Both the position numbers and the translations under genes were made by a program. 64,000 nucleotides of DNA from Bacteroidales bacterium. GTDB lineage: Bacteria; Bacteroidota; Bacteroidia; Bacteroidales; ML635J-15. The first letter of the stretch is position 1, and each line of letters starts with the position of its first letter. The stretch spans positions 272,530 through 336,529 of the forward strand of contig JAFZRE010000033.1 in NCBI GenBank assembly GCA_017620015.1, given 5' to 3'. The notes under the pieces are model-generated. The model did no database searches. It saw nothing but the letters and a program-made list of their open reading frames with translations, and had not been told where the DNA came from. Shown here one piece after another: positions 36,137-44,703 of the stretch.

Positions 36137-36670
36137 ATGAAATACTTTTTGAAATGTTGGAAGCACTATGCCGACTTTAAGGGCAGGGCAAGAAGAAAGG
36201 AATATTGGATGTTCCTGTTGTTCAACTACATTATATCCTTTATTATAGGAACGGTTTATTACATTGGCGTTATGTTCCAGGCATTCGCAAAATTTTCAAG
36301 CGGCGAAATGTACAATATGGCACTCAGCGGGCTGTACTTTGGAACCGGCTGGGTATTTGTGATTTTCTGCATTATGATGGCGTATAGCCTTGCCGTATTG
36401 CTACCGACGCTTGCCGTGATTGTGCGCCGATTGCACGACATCGGCAGAAAGGGTACTTGGCTTTTATTACTACTCGTTCCATTACCGCTGTATTGCATAT
36501 TTTATTTCTGCATGTTTTCGCTTGTTGCCGTAATCATATTGGGAATCCTGATGATGATATGCAGTCTTGGAATCACAGTCCTTTACATCGTTCTCGGTTG
36601 CATCGACGGACAGAAAGGCGAAAACCAGTATGGTCCGAATCCGAAGGAAGAAGAGGCAATGAACAATTGA
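36137..36670 (+). CDS. DUF805 family membrane protein
   Basis: A 177-aa protein of four hydrophobic helices. The DUF805 signature is clear: WKHYADFKGRARRKEYWMFLLFN at the start and VIVRRLHDIGRKGTWLLL in the middle, with a GENQYGPNP tail. The family is widespread and unassigned. It lies 83 bp after the small membrane protein. Confidence 0.88.
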   Translation: MKYFLKCWKHYADFKGRARRKEYWMFLLFNYIISFIIGTVYYIGVMFQAFAKFSSGEMYNMALSGLYFGTGWVFVIFCIMMAYSLAVLLPTLAVIVRRLHDIGRKGTWLLLLLVPLPLYCIFYFCMFSLVAVIILGILMMICSLGITVLYIVLGCIDGQKGENQYGPNPKEEEAMNN

Positions 36671-36688
36671 TAATGTACAATGGATAAT

Positions 36689-36716
36689 GTCGCGGCGCAA
36701 TGCTTTGCGCTCGCTA
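36689..36716. repeat. 28-bp REP-like palindrome H
   Basis: GCGGCGCAATGCTTTGCGCTCGC core. The left arm is shared with the elements at 29298 and 34898, while the right arm differs and keeps most pairs. The gap 36671-36981 also holds ATCGAATC and TCGTAAA words. Confidence 0.65.
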
Positions 36717-36909
36717 AATGAAATGTTTTGGAGTGCCTGACGGCAGAAATTTAACAAATCAAGGGCAAATTAAACAAATAAGATTTGATAGATTTGTGTA
36801 GATTTGTTCAATTTCTCTCCGTAGGAGACTAAAAAAGATAATCAAGGATGGTTGAATGCCGTCCTTTTGTTATAAATCTTCGAATTATCGAATCATCAAA
36901 TCATCGAAT

Positions 36910-36955
36910 CAATCGTAAATCGTACTTCGAAAATCGTAAATTCCTTTTATCTTTG
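36910..36955 (+). promoter_or_regulatory. Lipoprotein promoter with TCGTAAA repeat
   Basis: CAATCGTAAATCGTACTTCG onward fills 36910-36941. The -7 box TATCTTTG at 36948-36955 follows after 6 bp. ATG is at 36982. Same arrangement as before hsdR and at 37867. Confidence 0.65.
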
Positions 36956-36981
36956 TGCCATATTAACTAAACACACAAACA

Positions 36982-37674
36982 ATGAGAAAAATTTCATGGA
37001 TAATTGCCTTATGTCTGTTAATGGCAATAAGTTGCAACAATTCAAACAATGGAGAACAAAAATACGAAACCACTGTGGATTCGCTTGAAATGGCTCGTCA
37101 AGATTCCATCCAGAAAGCCGAAGCCGAGGCAAAGCTGGACGAGGAACGCAAAGCCGCCGAACAGCAGAAACGAGACGAAGAAGCCGAACAGTTCTGCAAT
37201 CAATTCAGCATCGAAGACCTACTCGACCTGCTGGAGCATTACGGAGGTGCAAAAATTGTACAAAATGGCGGACTGACATTCATTTACGAAGATGAAATAG
37301 AAAGTACAGATGGTGATGTTGGCGAAGATAGAATCGTCTATGGCAGGGAAATTGAAAAGGGCGACAAGAAAGATTTCGGCTACAACCTGATAAGCACCAG
37401 CAAACATTCCTGCTATTACGAACTCAACCTTGACACATCTACCAATCCATACCTGTACTTCGCCAACAAGGACGATGCCGATAGTTTCTACAACAGGGCT
37501 GCAAATCATAAACCTTTTAAATACGAAGGCGAAACCTACTACATAAACAAGAACAACGGCGTACTTTACATCGATACTCAATACGATGAAGATTCCTTCG
37601 AGACTCATTATTGTCTTTACCTACCAGAACTCGAAGACGGATTCTACAAAATAAAGATTGATGTGTGGATGTAA
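36982..37674 (+). CDS. Lipoprotein with charged coiled coil
   Basis: A 230-aa protein with lipobox AISC. A helical stretch rich in A, E, K and Q (residues 33-70, EMARQDSIQKAEAEAKLDEE) is followed by a beta-rich acidic domain (YELNLDTSTNPYLYFANKDDADSFY, YIDTQYDEDSFETHYCLYLPEL). No family was recognised. Envelope location is inferred from the lipobox. Confidence 0.6.
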   Translation: MRKISWIIALCLLMAISCNNSNNGEQKYETTVDSLEMARQDSIQKAEAEAKLDEERKAAEQQKRDEEAEQFCNQFSIEDLLDLLEHYGGAKIVQNGGLTFIYEDEIESTDGDVGEDRIVYGREIEKGDKKDFGYNLISTSKHSCYYELNLDTSTNPYLYFANKDDADSFYNRAANHKPFKYEGETYYINKNNGVLYIDTQYDEDSFETHYCLYLPELEDGFYKIKIDVWM

Positions 37675-37682
37675 CAAAGGCA

Positions 37683-37860
37683 GAAAGGCTTGCAGGCCAA
37701 CAGTCTAACAGACTTACAGTTCTGCAGCCTCATAGTCGAACAGACGCGAAATCTATAACCATTAAATCGTTGAACTTTAAACTGTTGAACCTTAAACTTT
37801 AAACTTTCAAATCTTCAACCTTTAGCTCGGCGAAGCCAAATCATCGAATCCTTGAATCTG
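37683..37860. repeat. Mixed word array before the nuclease gene
   Basis: Reversed CAGTCTAACAG words, then TTGAACTTTAAACT words, then CTTTAGCTCGGCGAAGCC, also present in the 300-bp repeat at about 26078, then ATCATCGAATC words. No gene seen. Confidence 0.55.
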
Positions 37861-37866
37861 CCAAAT

Positions 37867-37912
37867 CAATCGTAAATCGTACCTCGTAAATCGTAAATTA
37901 TTATTACTTTTG
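37867..37912 (+). promoter_or_regulatory. Bifunctional nuclease promoter with TCGTAAA repeat
   Basis: CAATCGTAAATCGTACCTCG onward fills 37867-37898. The -7 box TACTTTTG (37905-37912) follows after 6 bp and the ATG after 8 more, so the leader is very short. Confidence 0.65.
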
Positions 37913-37920
37913 CCATCGCT

Positions 37921-38502
37921 ATGGAACAGATAAAATTAACGGTTAACGGACTTGCCGACAGCAACAACATGACTGGCGCATACGTTGTTGTACTTTCAGT
38001 TGCACACAGCAAAAAGCGCATCCCCGTAGTCATCGACGCCACCGAAGCGCAATCCATAGCAAAGAAAATAACAAGCATGGACACGCCTCGTCCGCTAATC
38101 CACGAAGTGTTCTCGATTTCGATGCGGAAGTTCGACATAACTGCCGAAGAAGTGCTGATATACAAGTTCGAAGAAGGAATTTTCTACTCGCGCGTATTCT
38201 TCAGCCGTGGCGAACAGCACGAATTTGTAGAAACAAAGACATCCGATGCAATTGCGCTCGCACTAATCTTCAACTGCCCCATTTTCACTACATCGGAAGT
38301 CGTTGACAAGGCAGGCGTAATACTCGCCGAAGACGAGAAATACCTCAACTCGGAACGCTACTGCTTCAATCTCAAGGAAGCCGACATTGACGCACTTAAC
38401 CAGCTGATGCAAAATGCGATAGACGAAGAAGACTACGAATACGCATCTATCATCAGGGACGAAATTAATTCAAGAAACAACAAAAAGGATAAAAATGAAT
38501 AA
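37921..38502 (+). CDS. Bifunctional nuclease family protein (DUF151) with UVR motif
   Basis: A 193-aa protein. The N-terminal BFN/DUF151 domain (1-130) shows the family pattern: VVVLSVAHSKKRIPVVIDATEAQSIA, RPLIHEVF, then VETKTSDAIALALIFNCPIF. The C-terminal helix pair (NQLMQNAIDEEDYEYASIIRDEIN) is a UvrB/UvrC-type motif, as in many Bacteroidetes members. Nuclease activity is known for some relatives only. It overlaps the transporter gene by 8 bp. Confidence 0.9.
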   Translation: MEQIKLTVNGLADSNNMTGAYVVVLSVAHSKKRIPVVIDATEAQSIAKKITSMDTPRPLIHEVFSISMRKFDITAEEVLIYKFEEGIFYSRVFFSRGEQHEFVETKTSDAIALALIFNCPIFTTSEVVDKAGVILAEDEKYLNSERYCFNLKEADIDALNQLMQNAIDEEDYEYASIIRDEINSRNNKKDKNE

Positions 38503-39772
38503 CAGCGGAATCAAATTCAGACTTATCGTAATGAATTTTCTCCAGTTCGCAATCTGGGGAGCCTACCTCACCTGTATGGGAACCTACCTCGGTCCTCACG
38601 GTATGGGAGGTAAAATAGGACTATTTTATTCAATACAAGGAATTGTTTCCATATTTATGCCCGCACTAATGGGTATAATAGCCGACAAATGTCTGCCAGC
38701 ACAGAAAACTCTTGGCCTTTGCCACGGTATTTCTGGCATTGCAATGCTTTGCGCCGGCCTGTACGGACTTATGGCTGACGATGCGGTTGAATTCGGTACG
38801 CTATTCTCAATATATACCGTTGCAGTTGCATTCTATATGCCGACACTTGCCCTATCGAACTCGGTGGCTTACAACGCATTGGAAAAGGCAAACCTCGATA
38901 CCGTCAAGGAATTTCCGCCAATCAGGATTTTCGGAACTATCGGTTTCATCTGCACAATGTGGATTGTTGACCTGCTAGGATTCCAGCCCTCGGCAGCACA
39001 GTTCGTTGTAAGCGGCGGAATTGGAATTATCCTTGCAATATATTCATTCACTTTGCCAAGTTGCCCAATAAAAATACAAGGCGGCGAAACTCTTTCCGAC
39101 AAACTAGGACTTAGCGCATTCAAATTGTTCAAGCAGAAAAAGATGGCTTTGTTTTTCATTTTCTCGATGTTGCTTGGCGTTTCATTGCAAATTACCAATG
39201 GTTTTGCCAATCCATTTATAACAAGTTTCAAGGGAATAGAAGTATACTCATCAACATTTGGCGCACAACATGCCAATATACTAATTTCGCTATCACAGAT
39301 TTCAGAAACCTTGTGCATATTGCTTATACCATTTTTCCTAAAACGTTTTGGCATAAAGAAAGTTATGCTTATTGCAATGTTCGCATGGGTACTTCGTTTC
39401 GGGCTTTTCGGACTTGGAAACCCTGGTTCAGGCGTATGGATGTTCGTACTTTCGTGCATAGTTTACGGCGTAGCATTCGACTTTTTCAACATCAGCGGTT
39501 CGCTCTTTGTCGATAAGGAAACCGACACTTCAATCCGTTCATCTGCTCAAGGACTTTTCTTCCTGATGACCAACGGAATTGGTGCAACAATAGGTACATT
39601 AGGCGCACAAGCAGTCGTAAATAAATTTTGCTCATGGCAGAATGTTGGAACCGAACAATTCCTAATTGGCGAATGGCCTACTGTATGGTATATCTTTGCA
39701 GGCTACGCACTTATAGTTGCAGTATTGTTCGCAATCTGCTTCAAGTACAAACACGAAAGAGAGACAAAATAA
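38495..39772 (+). CDS. NupG-type nucleoside:H+ symporter (MFS)
   Basis: A 425-aa, 12-helix transporter of the nucleoside permease group. Seen: LQFAIWGAYLTCMGTYLG at the start, FPPIRIFGTIGFICTMW in the middle and SLFVDKETDTSIRSSAQGLFFLMTNGIG in helix 10-11, all typical of NupG/XapB. It imports nucleosides with protons. Upstream of thyA and folA, which fits a nucleotide-salvage grouping. The start overlaps the nuclease gene by 8 bp. Confidence 0.88.
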   Translation: MNNSGIKFRLIVMNFLQFAIWGAYLTCMGTYLGPHGMGGKIGLFYSIQGIVSIFMPALMGIIADKCLPAQKTLGLCHGISGIAMLCAGLYGLMADDAVEFGTLFSIYTVAVAFYMPTLALSNSVAYNALEKANLDTVKEFPPIRIFGTIGFICTMWIVDLLGFQPSAAQFVVSGGIGIILAIYSFTLPSCPIKIQGGETLSDKLGLSAFKLFKQKKMALFFIFSMLLGVSLQITNGFANPFITSFKGIEVYSSTFGAQHANILISLSQISETLCILLIPFFLKRFGIKKVMLIAMFAWVLRFGLFGLGNPGSGVWMFVLSCIVYGVAFDFFNISGSLFVDKETDTSIRSSAQGLFFLMTNGIGATIGTLGAQAVVNKFCSWQNVGTEQFLIGEWPTVWYIFAGYALIVAVLFAICFKYKHERETK

Positions 39773-39773
39773 C

Positions 39774-40193
39774 ATGAAAGTCCTATTGACATACATCAAT
39801 CCCGAAAACGCCATAAAGGTTGATTTTCCTATCATTCCCGACTACGACAGCAGAGTTTTGCTATCTCCGTCCGACTACAAAAAGATGGTCAAGATAGTTT
39901 TAGACCAATTCAAGCAGGTTTCCCTGGATTTAGGTGCAACGAAAAAAGAAAATGAAATAGCTGTCAGAATGTACATCGAAAACGCTACTGTACAGCATAT
40001 TGACATTGTCTGGGACGAGTACGAACAAGCATATCTTCCGCTGGTTTCAATGTCACATCCCATTAACGATGACTTTGACGACGATATGGAAGAAGAATTT
40101 GATGATGATTTCAACGACTTCGACGACAACATTGAGGAAAAACCTCACCACAAAGCACATACACACGGAAAAAAGAAAAAACTGTTCAACTGA
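39774..40193 (+). CDS. Small acidic protein
   Basis: A 139-aa protein, start ATG 39774, 1 bp after the transporter stop. Residues 1-85 look like an alpha/beta domain ([25 protein letters not shown]). The tail is a long Asp/Glu run followed by His/Lys ([13 protein letters not shown]). Its last base is the first base of thyA. Function unknown. The position suggests co-expression with thyA and folA. Confidence 0.65.
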   Translation: MKVLLTYINPENAIKVDFPIIPDYDSRVLLSPSDYKKMVKIVLDQFKQVSLDLGATKKENEIAVRMYIENATVQHIDIVWDEYEQAYLPLVSMSHPINDDFDDDMEEEFDDDFNDFDDNIEEKPHHKAHTHGKKKKLFN

Positions 40194-40987
40194 TGAAACA
40201 ATATCTCGACCTACTACAGCGCGTACTCGACGAAGGCGTACGCAAGAGCGACCGCACGGGAACCGGCACGATAAGCGTTTTTGGACACCAAATGCGCTTT
40301 AACCTGCAGGACGGTTTTCCATGCCTCACAACCAAGAAGTTGCACTTGAAGTCGATAATCCACGAACTGCTGTGGTTCTTGGCTGGCGACACTAACATAA
40401 AATACCTGAACGACAACGGAGTACGCATCTGGGACGAGTGGGCCGACGAAAATGGCGACCTCGGTCACGTATATGGCTACCAGTGGCGCTCGTGGAAAAC
40501 TCCCGACGGACAGGCCATCGACCAGATTTCTAACCTTGTGAAGTCGCTGAAGGAAAATCCCGATTCGCGCCGCCATATCGTTAGCGCATGGAATGTCGCC
40601 GACATAGATAATATGGCTCTTCCGCCCTGCCACGCACTGTTCCAGTTCTATGTTGCCGACGGAAAACTTTCGTGCCAGCTTTACCAGCGCAGTGCCGACC
40701 TGTTCCTTGGTGTACCGTTCAACATCGCATCCTACGCATTGCTAACCATGATGTTGGCACAGGTTTGCGGATACCAGTATGGCGAATTTATCCATACTTT
40801 CGGCGACGCGCACATCTACCTTAACCACCTCGAACAAGTACACACTCAGCTCGAACGCACACCGCGTCCCTTGCCAAAGATGAAGATAAATCCCAATGTA
40901 AAGGACATTTTCTCGTTCAAGTACGAAGACTTTGAGTTGGTTGACTACAATCCGTATCCTCACATTAAAGCAGAAGTATCGGTATGA
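40193..40987 (+). CDS. thyA: Thymidylate synthase
   Basis: Makes dTMP from dUMP with methylene-tetrahydrofolate. The length of 264 aa equals that of the E. coli enzyme. The nucleophile is C146 in [11 protein letters not shown], with [25 protein letters not shown] after it and [16 protein letters not shown] motif ([18 protein letters not shown]) at the start. The stop overlaps the folA start by 4 bp, which couples synthesis of both folate enzymes. Confidence 0.98.
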   Translation: MKQYLDLLQRVLDEGVRKSDRTGTGTISVFGHQMRFNLQDGFPCLTTKKLHLKSIIHELLWFLAGDTNIKYLNDNGVRIWDEWADENGDLGHVYGYQWRSWKTPDGQAIDQISNLVKSLKENPDSRRHIVSAWNVADIDNMALPPCHALFQFYVADGKLSCQLYQRSADLFLGVPFNIASYALLTMMLAQVCGYQYGEFIHTFGDAHIYLNHLEQVHTQLERTPRPLPKMKINPNVKDIFSFKYEDFELVDYNPYPHIKAEVSV

Positions 40988-41472
40988 CAGACAGACAGAT
41001 AACTATGATAGTGGCCGTTGCCGAAAACGGAGCCATCGGCAAGGACAATAACCTGCTGTGGCACATTAGCGGCGACCTCAAGCGTTTCAAGGCGATAACT
41101 ACGGGACATTCGATAATAATGGGACGCAAAACCTATCTTTCGTTCCCCAAACGCCCCCTACCCGACCGCAAGAACATAATTCTCACCACTGGCGATGCCG
41201 TTTTTGAAGGAGCCTACACCGCCAAGAACATCGAGCAGGCACTTGCCCTTTGCGACAGTGATGAAGTGTTCATCATCGGTGGAGAATCAATATACAGGCA
41301 GTTTTTGCCTATGACAACCAAGATTTACCTTACGCGCGTACACCGCTCATACGAAGCCGACACCTTCTTCCCTGCCATTAACATGGACGAATGGGAAACC
41401 ATTGACACAGAAGAACATCTTGACGGAGAACCGCCGTTTACGTATATTACGCTGAAAAGGAAAGGAATGTAA
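40984..41472 (+). CDS. folA: Dihydrofolate reductase
   Basis: Reduces dihydrofolate made by thymidylate synthase. The 162-aa protein shows [29 protein letters not shown] (substrate and Met20-loop region), [25 protein letters not shown] and the cofactor loop [16 protein letters not shown]. It is last in the nupG-acidic protein-thyA-folA group. No terminator hairpin is evident right after it; the gap is filled by repeats. Confidence 0.98.
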   Translation: MTDRQITMIVAVAENGAIGKDNNLLWHISGDLKRFKAITTGHSIIMGRKTYLSFPKRPLPDRKNIILTTGDAVFEGAYTAKNIEQALALCDSDEVFIIGGESIYRQFLPMTTKIYLTRVHRSYEADTFFPAINMDEWETIDTEEHLDGEPPFTYITLKRKGM

Positions 41473-41484
41473 ATGGCTAACGCC

Positions 41485-41660
41485 GTTTCAAGTGCTACGC
41501 ACGTTTCAACTTTCTAAGTTTCAATGCCTGTGGCGTTTCTGTGTTTCAATGGCTGGCGCCGTTTGAAGGGCTAACGCCCGTTTCAATGCCTGCGGCGTTT
41601 CTATGGCTTCGCCGTTTCTGGCAGAACCAGGCGCCAATGCCGTTTCATAGTAGCGGAATC
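41485..41660. repeat. GTTTCAATGCCTGCGGC word array
   Basis: Alternating GTTTCAA, GTTTCTATGG and small palindromes (GGGCTAACGCCC, GGCTGGCGCC) in at least six imperfect units. 41597-41618 equals the reverse complement of 36090-36111. The rest of the gap to 41755 is AT-rich with nothing recognised. Confidence 0.65.
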
Positions 41661-41755
41661 CATCGATAAATCATCTGCAAACATTCAGACAATTCATATT
41701 TTCATAAAATATTTATTTTCAACAATATAACAACTAAAATCCACATTTTTCAAGC

Positions 41756-41809
41756 AATGAAACTAGTCGCTAATGTACCAAATTATATACATTAGCGACC
41801 GATTTCGTT
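41756..41809. repeat. 54-bp hairpin repeat, left copy
   Basis: GTCGCTAATGTA (41766-41777), 10-nt loop, TACATTAGCGAC (41788-41799), with AATGAAA / TTTCGTT outer arms. It is repeated in the same orientation at 43387-43440 with six differences. The two copies bracket the ATPase gene. Confidence 0.85.
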
Positions 41810-41842
41810 GAAAAATTTTGTTGGCATAGTGAAAAAATAAAG

Positions 41843-41850
41843 TATCTTTG
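41843..41850 (+). promoter_or_regulatory. -7 box TATCTTTG of the ATPase gene
   Basis: Consensus -7 element 18 bp before the ATG at 41869 and 33 bp after the left hairpin repeat, so the hairpin lies about where an upstream regulator would bind. Confidence 0.65.
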
Positions 41851-41868
41851 CATCGAAAACAAACTGCC

Positions 41869-43320
41869 ATGAAACTATTTATAGGTCGAGAAAAAGAACA
41901 ACAGCAACTAAAGGAATACATCAACTCAGAACAATCAGAGTTCATTGCCGTATATGGGCGTAGGCGTGTTGGCAAAACATTTCTAATTCAACAGGTTATA
42001 CGCGACAAATACGCATTTTATGTCGCTGGGATGAACAATGTTAGCATGCAGCAGCAACTGGATAACTTTATGAGCAGCATTCGGAAGAAACGTCCCGATG
42101 TCAAATCGGCAAAAACTTGGTTTGACGCTTTTGTTGCATTGGAAAATTACTTAGAGTCGCTGCCCAAAGGCAAGAAAATCGTGTTTATTGACGAGATGCC
42201 GTGGATGGACACGCCCCGTTCCAATTTCATCAGCGGACTGGAACATTTCTGGAACTCGTGGGCTTCGTGGCGCGACGACATAAAACTAATCGTGTGCGGC
42301 AGCGCTACCTCGTGGATTATCAACAACCTTATCAAAAACCGTGGCGGACTGCACAATCGCGTAACACACAAAATCCCACTCAAACCTTTCACGCTCAAGG
42401 AATGTCAGATGTATTTCAAGGCGCACGGATTTCGTCTGTCAACCAAGCAGATCGCCGAATGTTACATGGTATTGGGCGGCGTACCTTTCTATATGTCGAA
42501 GATGGAAAAGGGCGAAAGCATTGCCCAGAACATCGACCGACTTCTTTTTGCCGAAGACGGAGAACTGCGTGATGAATTTCAGAACTTATACAGTTCACTT
42601 TACAAGAACGCAACCGGTCATATCAAAATTGTGACGGCACTATCGGAAAAAGGCAAAGGATTGACAAGAAGCGAAATTGTACAGGCAACTCAACTGCCCG
42701 ACAACGGAAAATTATCAATGTTGCTAACCGAACTCGAAAACTGCGGATTCATAAGAAGTTACGAGCCCTTTTTGACTATCAAAGCCAAAACAAGACGCAA
42801 ACCGACAAATTCGCGACAAAGTTCCGGCACTATGTTCCAACTTGTTGACCCGTTCACTCTTTTCTACTTCCAAATAATGCAAAAACCTGATGTTCAAGCA
42901 CCAAACTACTGGTCCAATATCCAAAAATCACACACATACAGCACTTGGAGCGGATTGTCGTTTGAAATGCTATGCCTCAACCACGTAGAACAAATAAAGG
43001 CCGCATTGGGCATTTCCGGAATCACCGCCAATGTTTTCTCTTGGATTGGAAAAGGCGTAAACCATTCGGCGCAGATAGACCTGCTAATCGACCGTTCTGA
43101 CCAAACCATCAACATCTGCGAAATGAAGTTCTACAACAAGCCATACAGCATGACCGCACAGGACGAAGAAGACATAGAGCGAAAAGTATCGGCATTCATC
43201 GAAGCTACCGAAACCGACAAAAACATTGTTGTTACAATGATTACTGCAAAAGGACTCGAACGAAACGAACATTCCGAAGGCATACAAAAAGAAGTATCAC
43301 TTGAGCAGTTATTTTCATGA
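41869..43320 (+). CDS. Archaeal-type AAA ATPase with C-terminal nuclease-like domain (DUF234 type)
   Basis: A 483-aa protein. The ATPase part has Walker A YGRRRVGKT and Walker B KKIVFIDEMPWMD, then the GSATSWI sensor and a winged-helix region (SRSEIV-type, LTRSEIVQATQLPDNGKLSMLL). The C-terminal part holds HSAQIDLLIDRSDQTINICEMKF, a D...ExK pattern like PD-(D/E)xK nucleases, as in the DUF234 group. These proteins are often present in many paralogues and are suspected to be mobile or defence-related, with function largely unknown. ATG 41869 is used. The gene is flanked on both sides by the same 54-bp hairpin. Confidence 0.88.
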   Translation: MKLFIGREKEQQQLKEYINSEQSEFIAVYGRRRVGKTFLIQQVIRDKYAFYVAGMNNVSMQQQLDNFMSSIRKKRPDVKSAKTWFDAFVALENYLESLPKGKKIVFIDEMPWMDTPRSNFISGLEHFWNSWASWRDDIKLIVCGSATSWIINNLIKNRGGLHNRVTHKIPLKPFTLKECQMYFKAHGFRLSTKQIAECYMVLGGVPFYMSKMEKGESIAQNIDRLLFAEDGELRDEFQNLYSSLYKNATGHIKIVTALSEKGKGLTRSEIVQATQLPDNGKLSMLLTELENCGFIRSYEPFLTIKAKTRRKPTNSRQSSGTMFQLVDPFTLFYFQIMQKPDVQAPNYWSNIQKSHTYSTWSGLSFEMLCLNHVEQIKAALGISGITANVFSWIGKGVNHSAQIDLLIDRSDQTINICEMKFYNKPYSMTAQDEEDIERKVSAFIEATETDKNIVVTMITAKGLERNEHSEGIQKEVSLEQLFS

Positions 43321-43386
43321 CACATCAAAATTTACAATCAACTAATTATCAACACACTAACCCAAATAAACATCTATTTTTTACAA

Positions 43387-43440
43387 AATGAAACAGGTCG
43401 CTAATGTACCAAATTCAATACATTAGCGACCGATTTCATT
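43387..43440. repeat. 54-bp hairpin repeat, right copy
   Basis: GGTCGCTAATGTA and TACATTAGCGACC arms with AATGAAA / TTTCATT outside. It starts 66 bp after the ATPase stop. It could end transcription of the gene or mark the edge of a cassette. Confidence 0.85.
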
Positions 43441-43462
43441 AAAAAGAACAATCTGCCAATTA

Positions 43463-43753
43463 CTATTTATAGCAATATCCGCAAGGAGTTCTTCCCATTC
43501 TCTTTGCTTCTTCTATGCTAATCTGCTTAATATCGCCCTTGCAGTTGCCCAAACCTCTGCAATTCCTGCTTTTGTGATAGGCTTTTGCATACTGTCCTGT
43601 GCAGATATATACACAACTTTCAACATTGTCACCTTCGCAACAATCTTCACAAGCACAACAAGCATTTACTTCATTTACAAATGACTTGCTATCTGATGGA
43701 GCCATCGAAATGACACCCATCAATACGACGAAAATAAAAATTAACTTCTTCAT
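43463..43753 (-). CDS. Small secreted Cys-rich protein
   Basis: A 96-aa protein with a signal peptide (MKKLIFIFVVLMGVISMA). A Cys cluster (CCACEDCCEGDNVESC) precedes a small domain YICTGQYAKAYHKSRNCRGLGNC to EEAKRMGRTPCGYCYK. That domain is the common nuclease-tail/Ada-like zinc fold (YH..xC, GRxPCxxC). Metal or DNA binding is possible. It ends 9 bp before the start region of nothing else, but it lies directly downstream of the VWA operon on the same strand and may be its last gene. Confidence 0.65.
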   Translation of the reverse strand: MKKLIFIFVVLMGVISMAPSDSKSFVNEVNACCACEDCCEGDNVESCVYICTGQYAKAYHKSRNCRGLGNCKGDIKQISIEEAKRMGRTPCGYCYK

Positions 43754-43761
43754 GACGCAAA

Positions 43762-44691
43762 TTATTTAAAAAATTTATCAATATTGACTTTTGTATTTGA
43801 TGGCAAATCTGTCTGATATACTTCACACTTACTTGCCCCCATTTCCTTAAACCAGTTTGATAGCACCAATTTTATTATATCATAATCAACAGGTTTGCCT
43901 TGCTCTGGATTTACTTCCAACACAAGCACTTCCAATCCAGAAAGATCATTTTTTGTTGAAATCAAACCAAAATCATCATTTTGTATTTTTGTATTATAAT
44001 TTACTGGGTCACGATATGGCGCAATGTTGCTACCCAACAAATATGAATACCTTTTCTTGCTATTGAACCTTGCATTCTGATGATATACATAACCATCTGT
44101 AACTATAACCAAGATATTCCTATAGTTTGCATCCTTCATATAGAGATTCTGCTTGTTCTTTATAAAATTCCATATATCGCAACCTGGCCATTTATTCTGT
44201 TTTAATGCTTTCTCATAAATGGTTCTTAAATTTTTTTCAAACTTATCTTCAAGCATTGATGTTGTTGCTAATTGTGTCAAGTTTTGAGTATTCTTCGAAA
44301 CAGAAATCTCCAAATCATTTGCCAAAGTTGCCATACTAGGATCATCTGGTGTCGGATAAAACAAAACTTTTAAGCATCCATCCATTAGAACAACTCTTCT
44401 CTGTGAAATATCATTCTTATATTTAGAAATAACATGTTTGACTATAGCAATATCCCTTTCTGTATTTGATGGATTATTTGATTTTGTAATCCTGTCAGAC
44501 AAATCAAGCAATATGGTAATATTCAATGGCTTGCCAACTCCTTGAGGAGATGGCACCAAATTTTTATTTCCATTAGCATTATTTTCTATTTCATTTTCTC
44601 CTGTATTGGATGACCTACTCATCAAAACTATCGCTACAATAATAGCAATAGCCAAAACCGTTAATATTCCTATTATTACATTCTTTTTCAT
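43762..44691 (-). CDS. Membrane-anchored VWA-like protein
   Basis: A 309-aa protein with an N-terminal helix (VIIGILTVLAIAIIVAIVLM) and an Asn-rich linker. A von Willebrand A-like domain follows, with LNITILLDLSDRI (metal-site DxSxx start) and NILVIVTDGYVYHQN (central strand and TDG). The DxSDR variant of the metal site is not the canonical DxSxS. It probably faces the periplasm and binds protein. It is third in an operon after the TerB-like and coiled-coil membrane genes, with 12 bp spacing. The codons are more AT-rich than in nearby housekeeping genes. Confidence 0.75.
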   Translation of the reverse strand: MKKNVIIGILTVLAIAIIVAIVLMSRSSNTGENEIENNANGNKNLVPSPQGVGKPLNITILLDLSDRITKSNNPSNTERDIAIVKHVISKYKNDISQRRVVLMDGCLKVLFYPTPDDPSMATLANDLEISVSKNTQNLTQLATTSMLEDKFEKNLRTIYEKALKQNKWPGCDIWNFIKNKQNLYMKDANYRNILVIVTDGYVYHQNARFNSKKRYSYLLGSNIAPYRDPVNYNTKIQNDDFGLISTKNDLSGLEVLVLEVNPEQGKPVDYDIIKLVLSNWFKEMGASKCEVYQTDLPSNTKVNIDKFFK

Positions 44692-44703
44692 AATCAAATC
44701 TTT

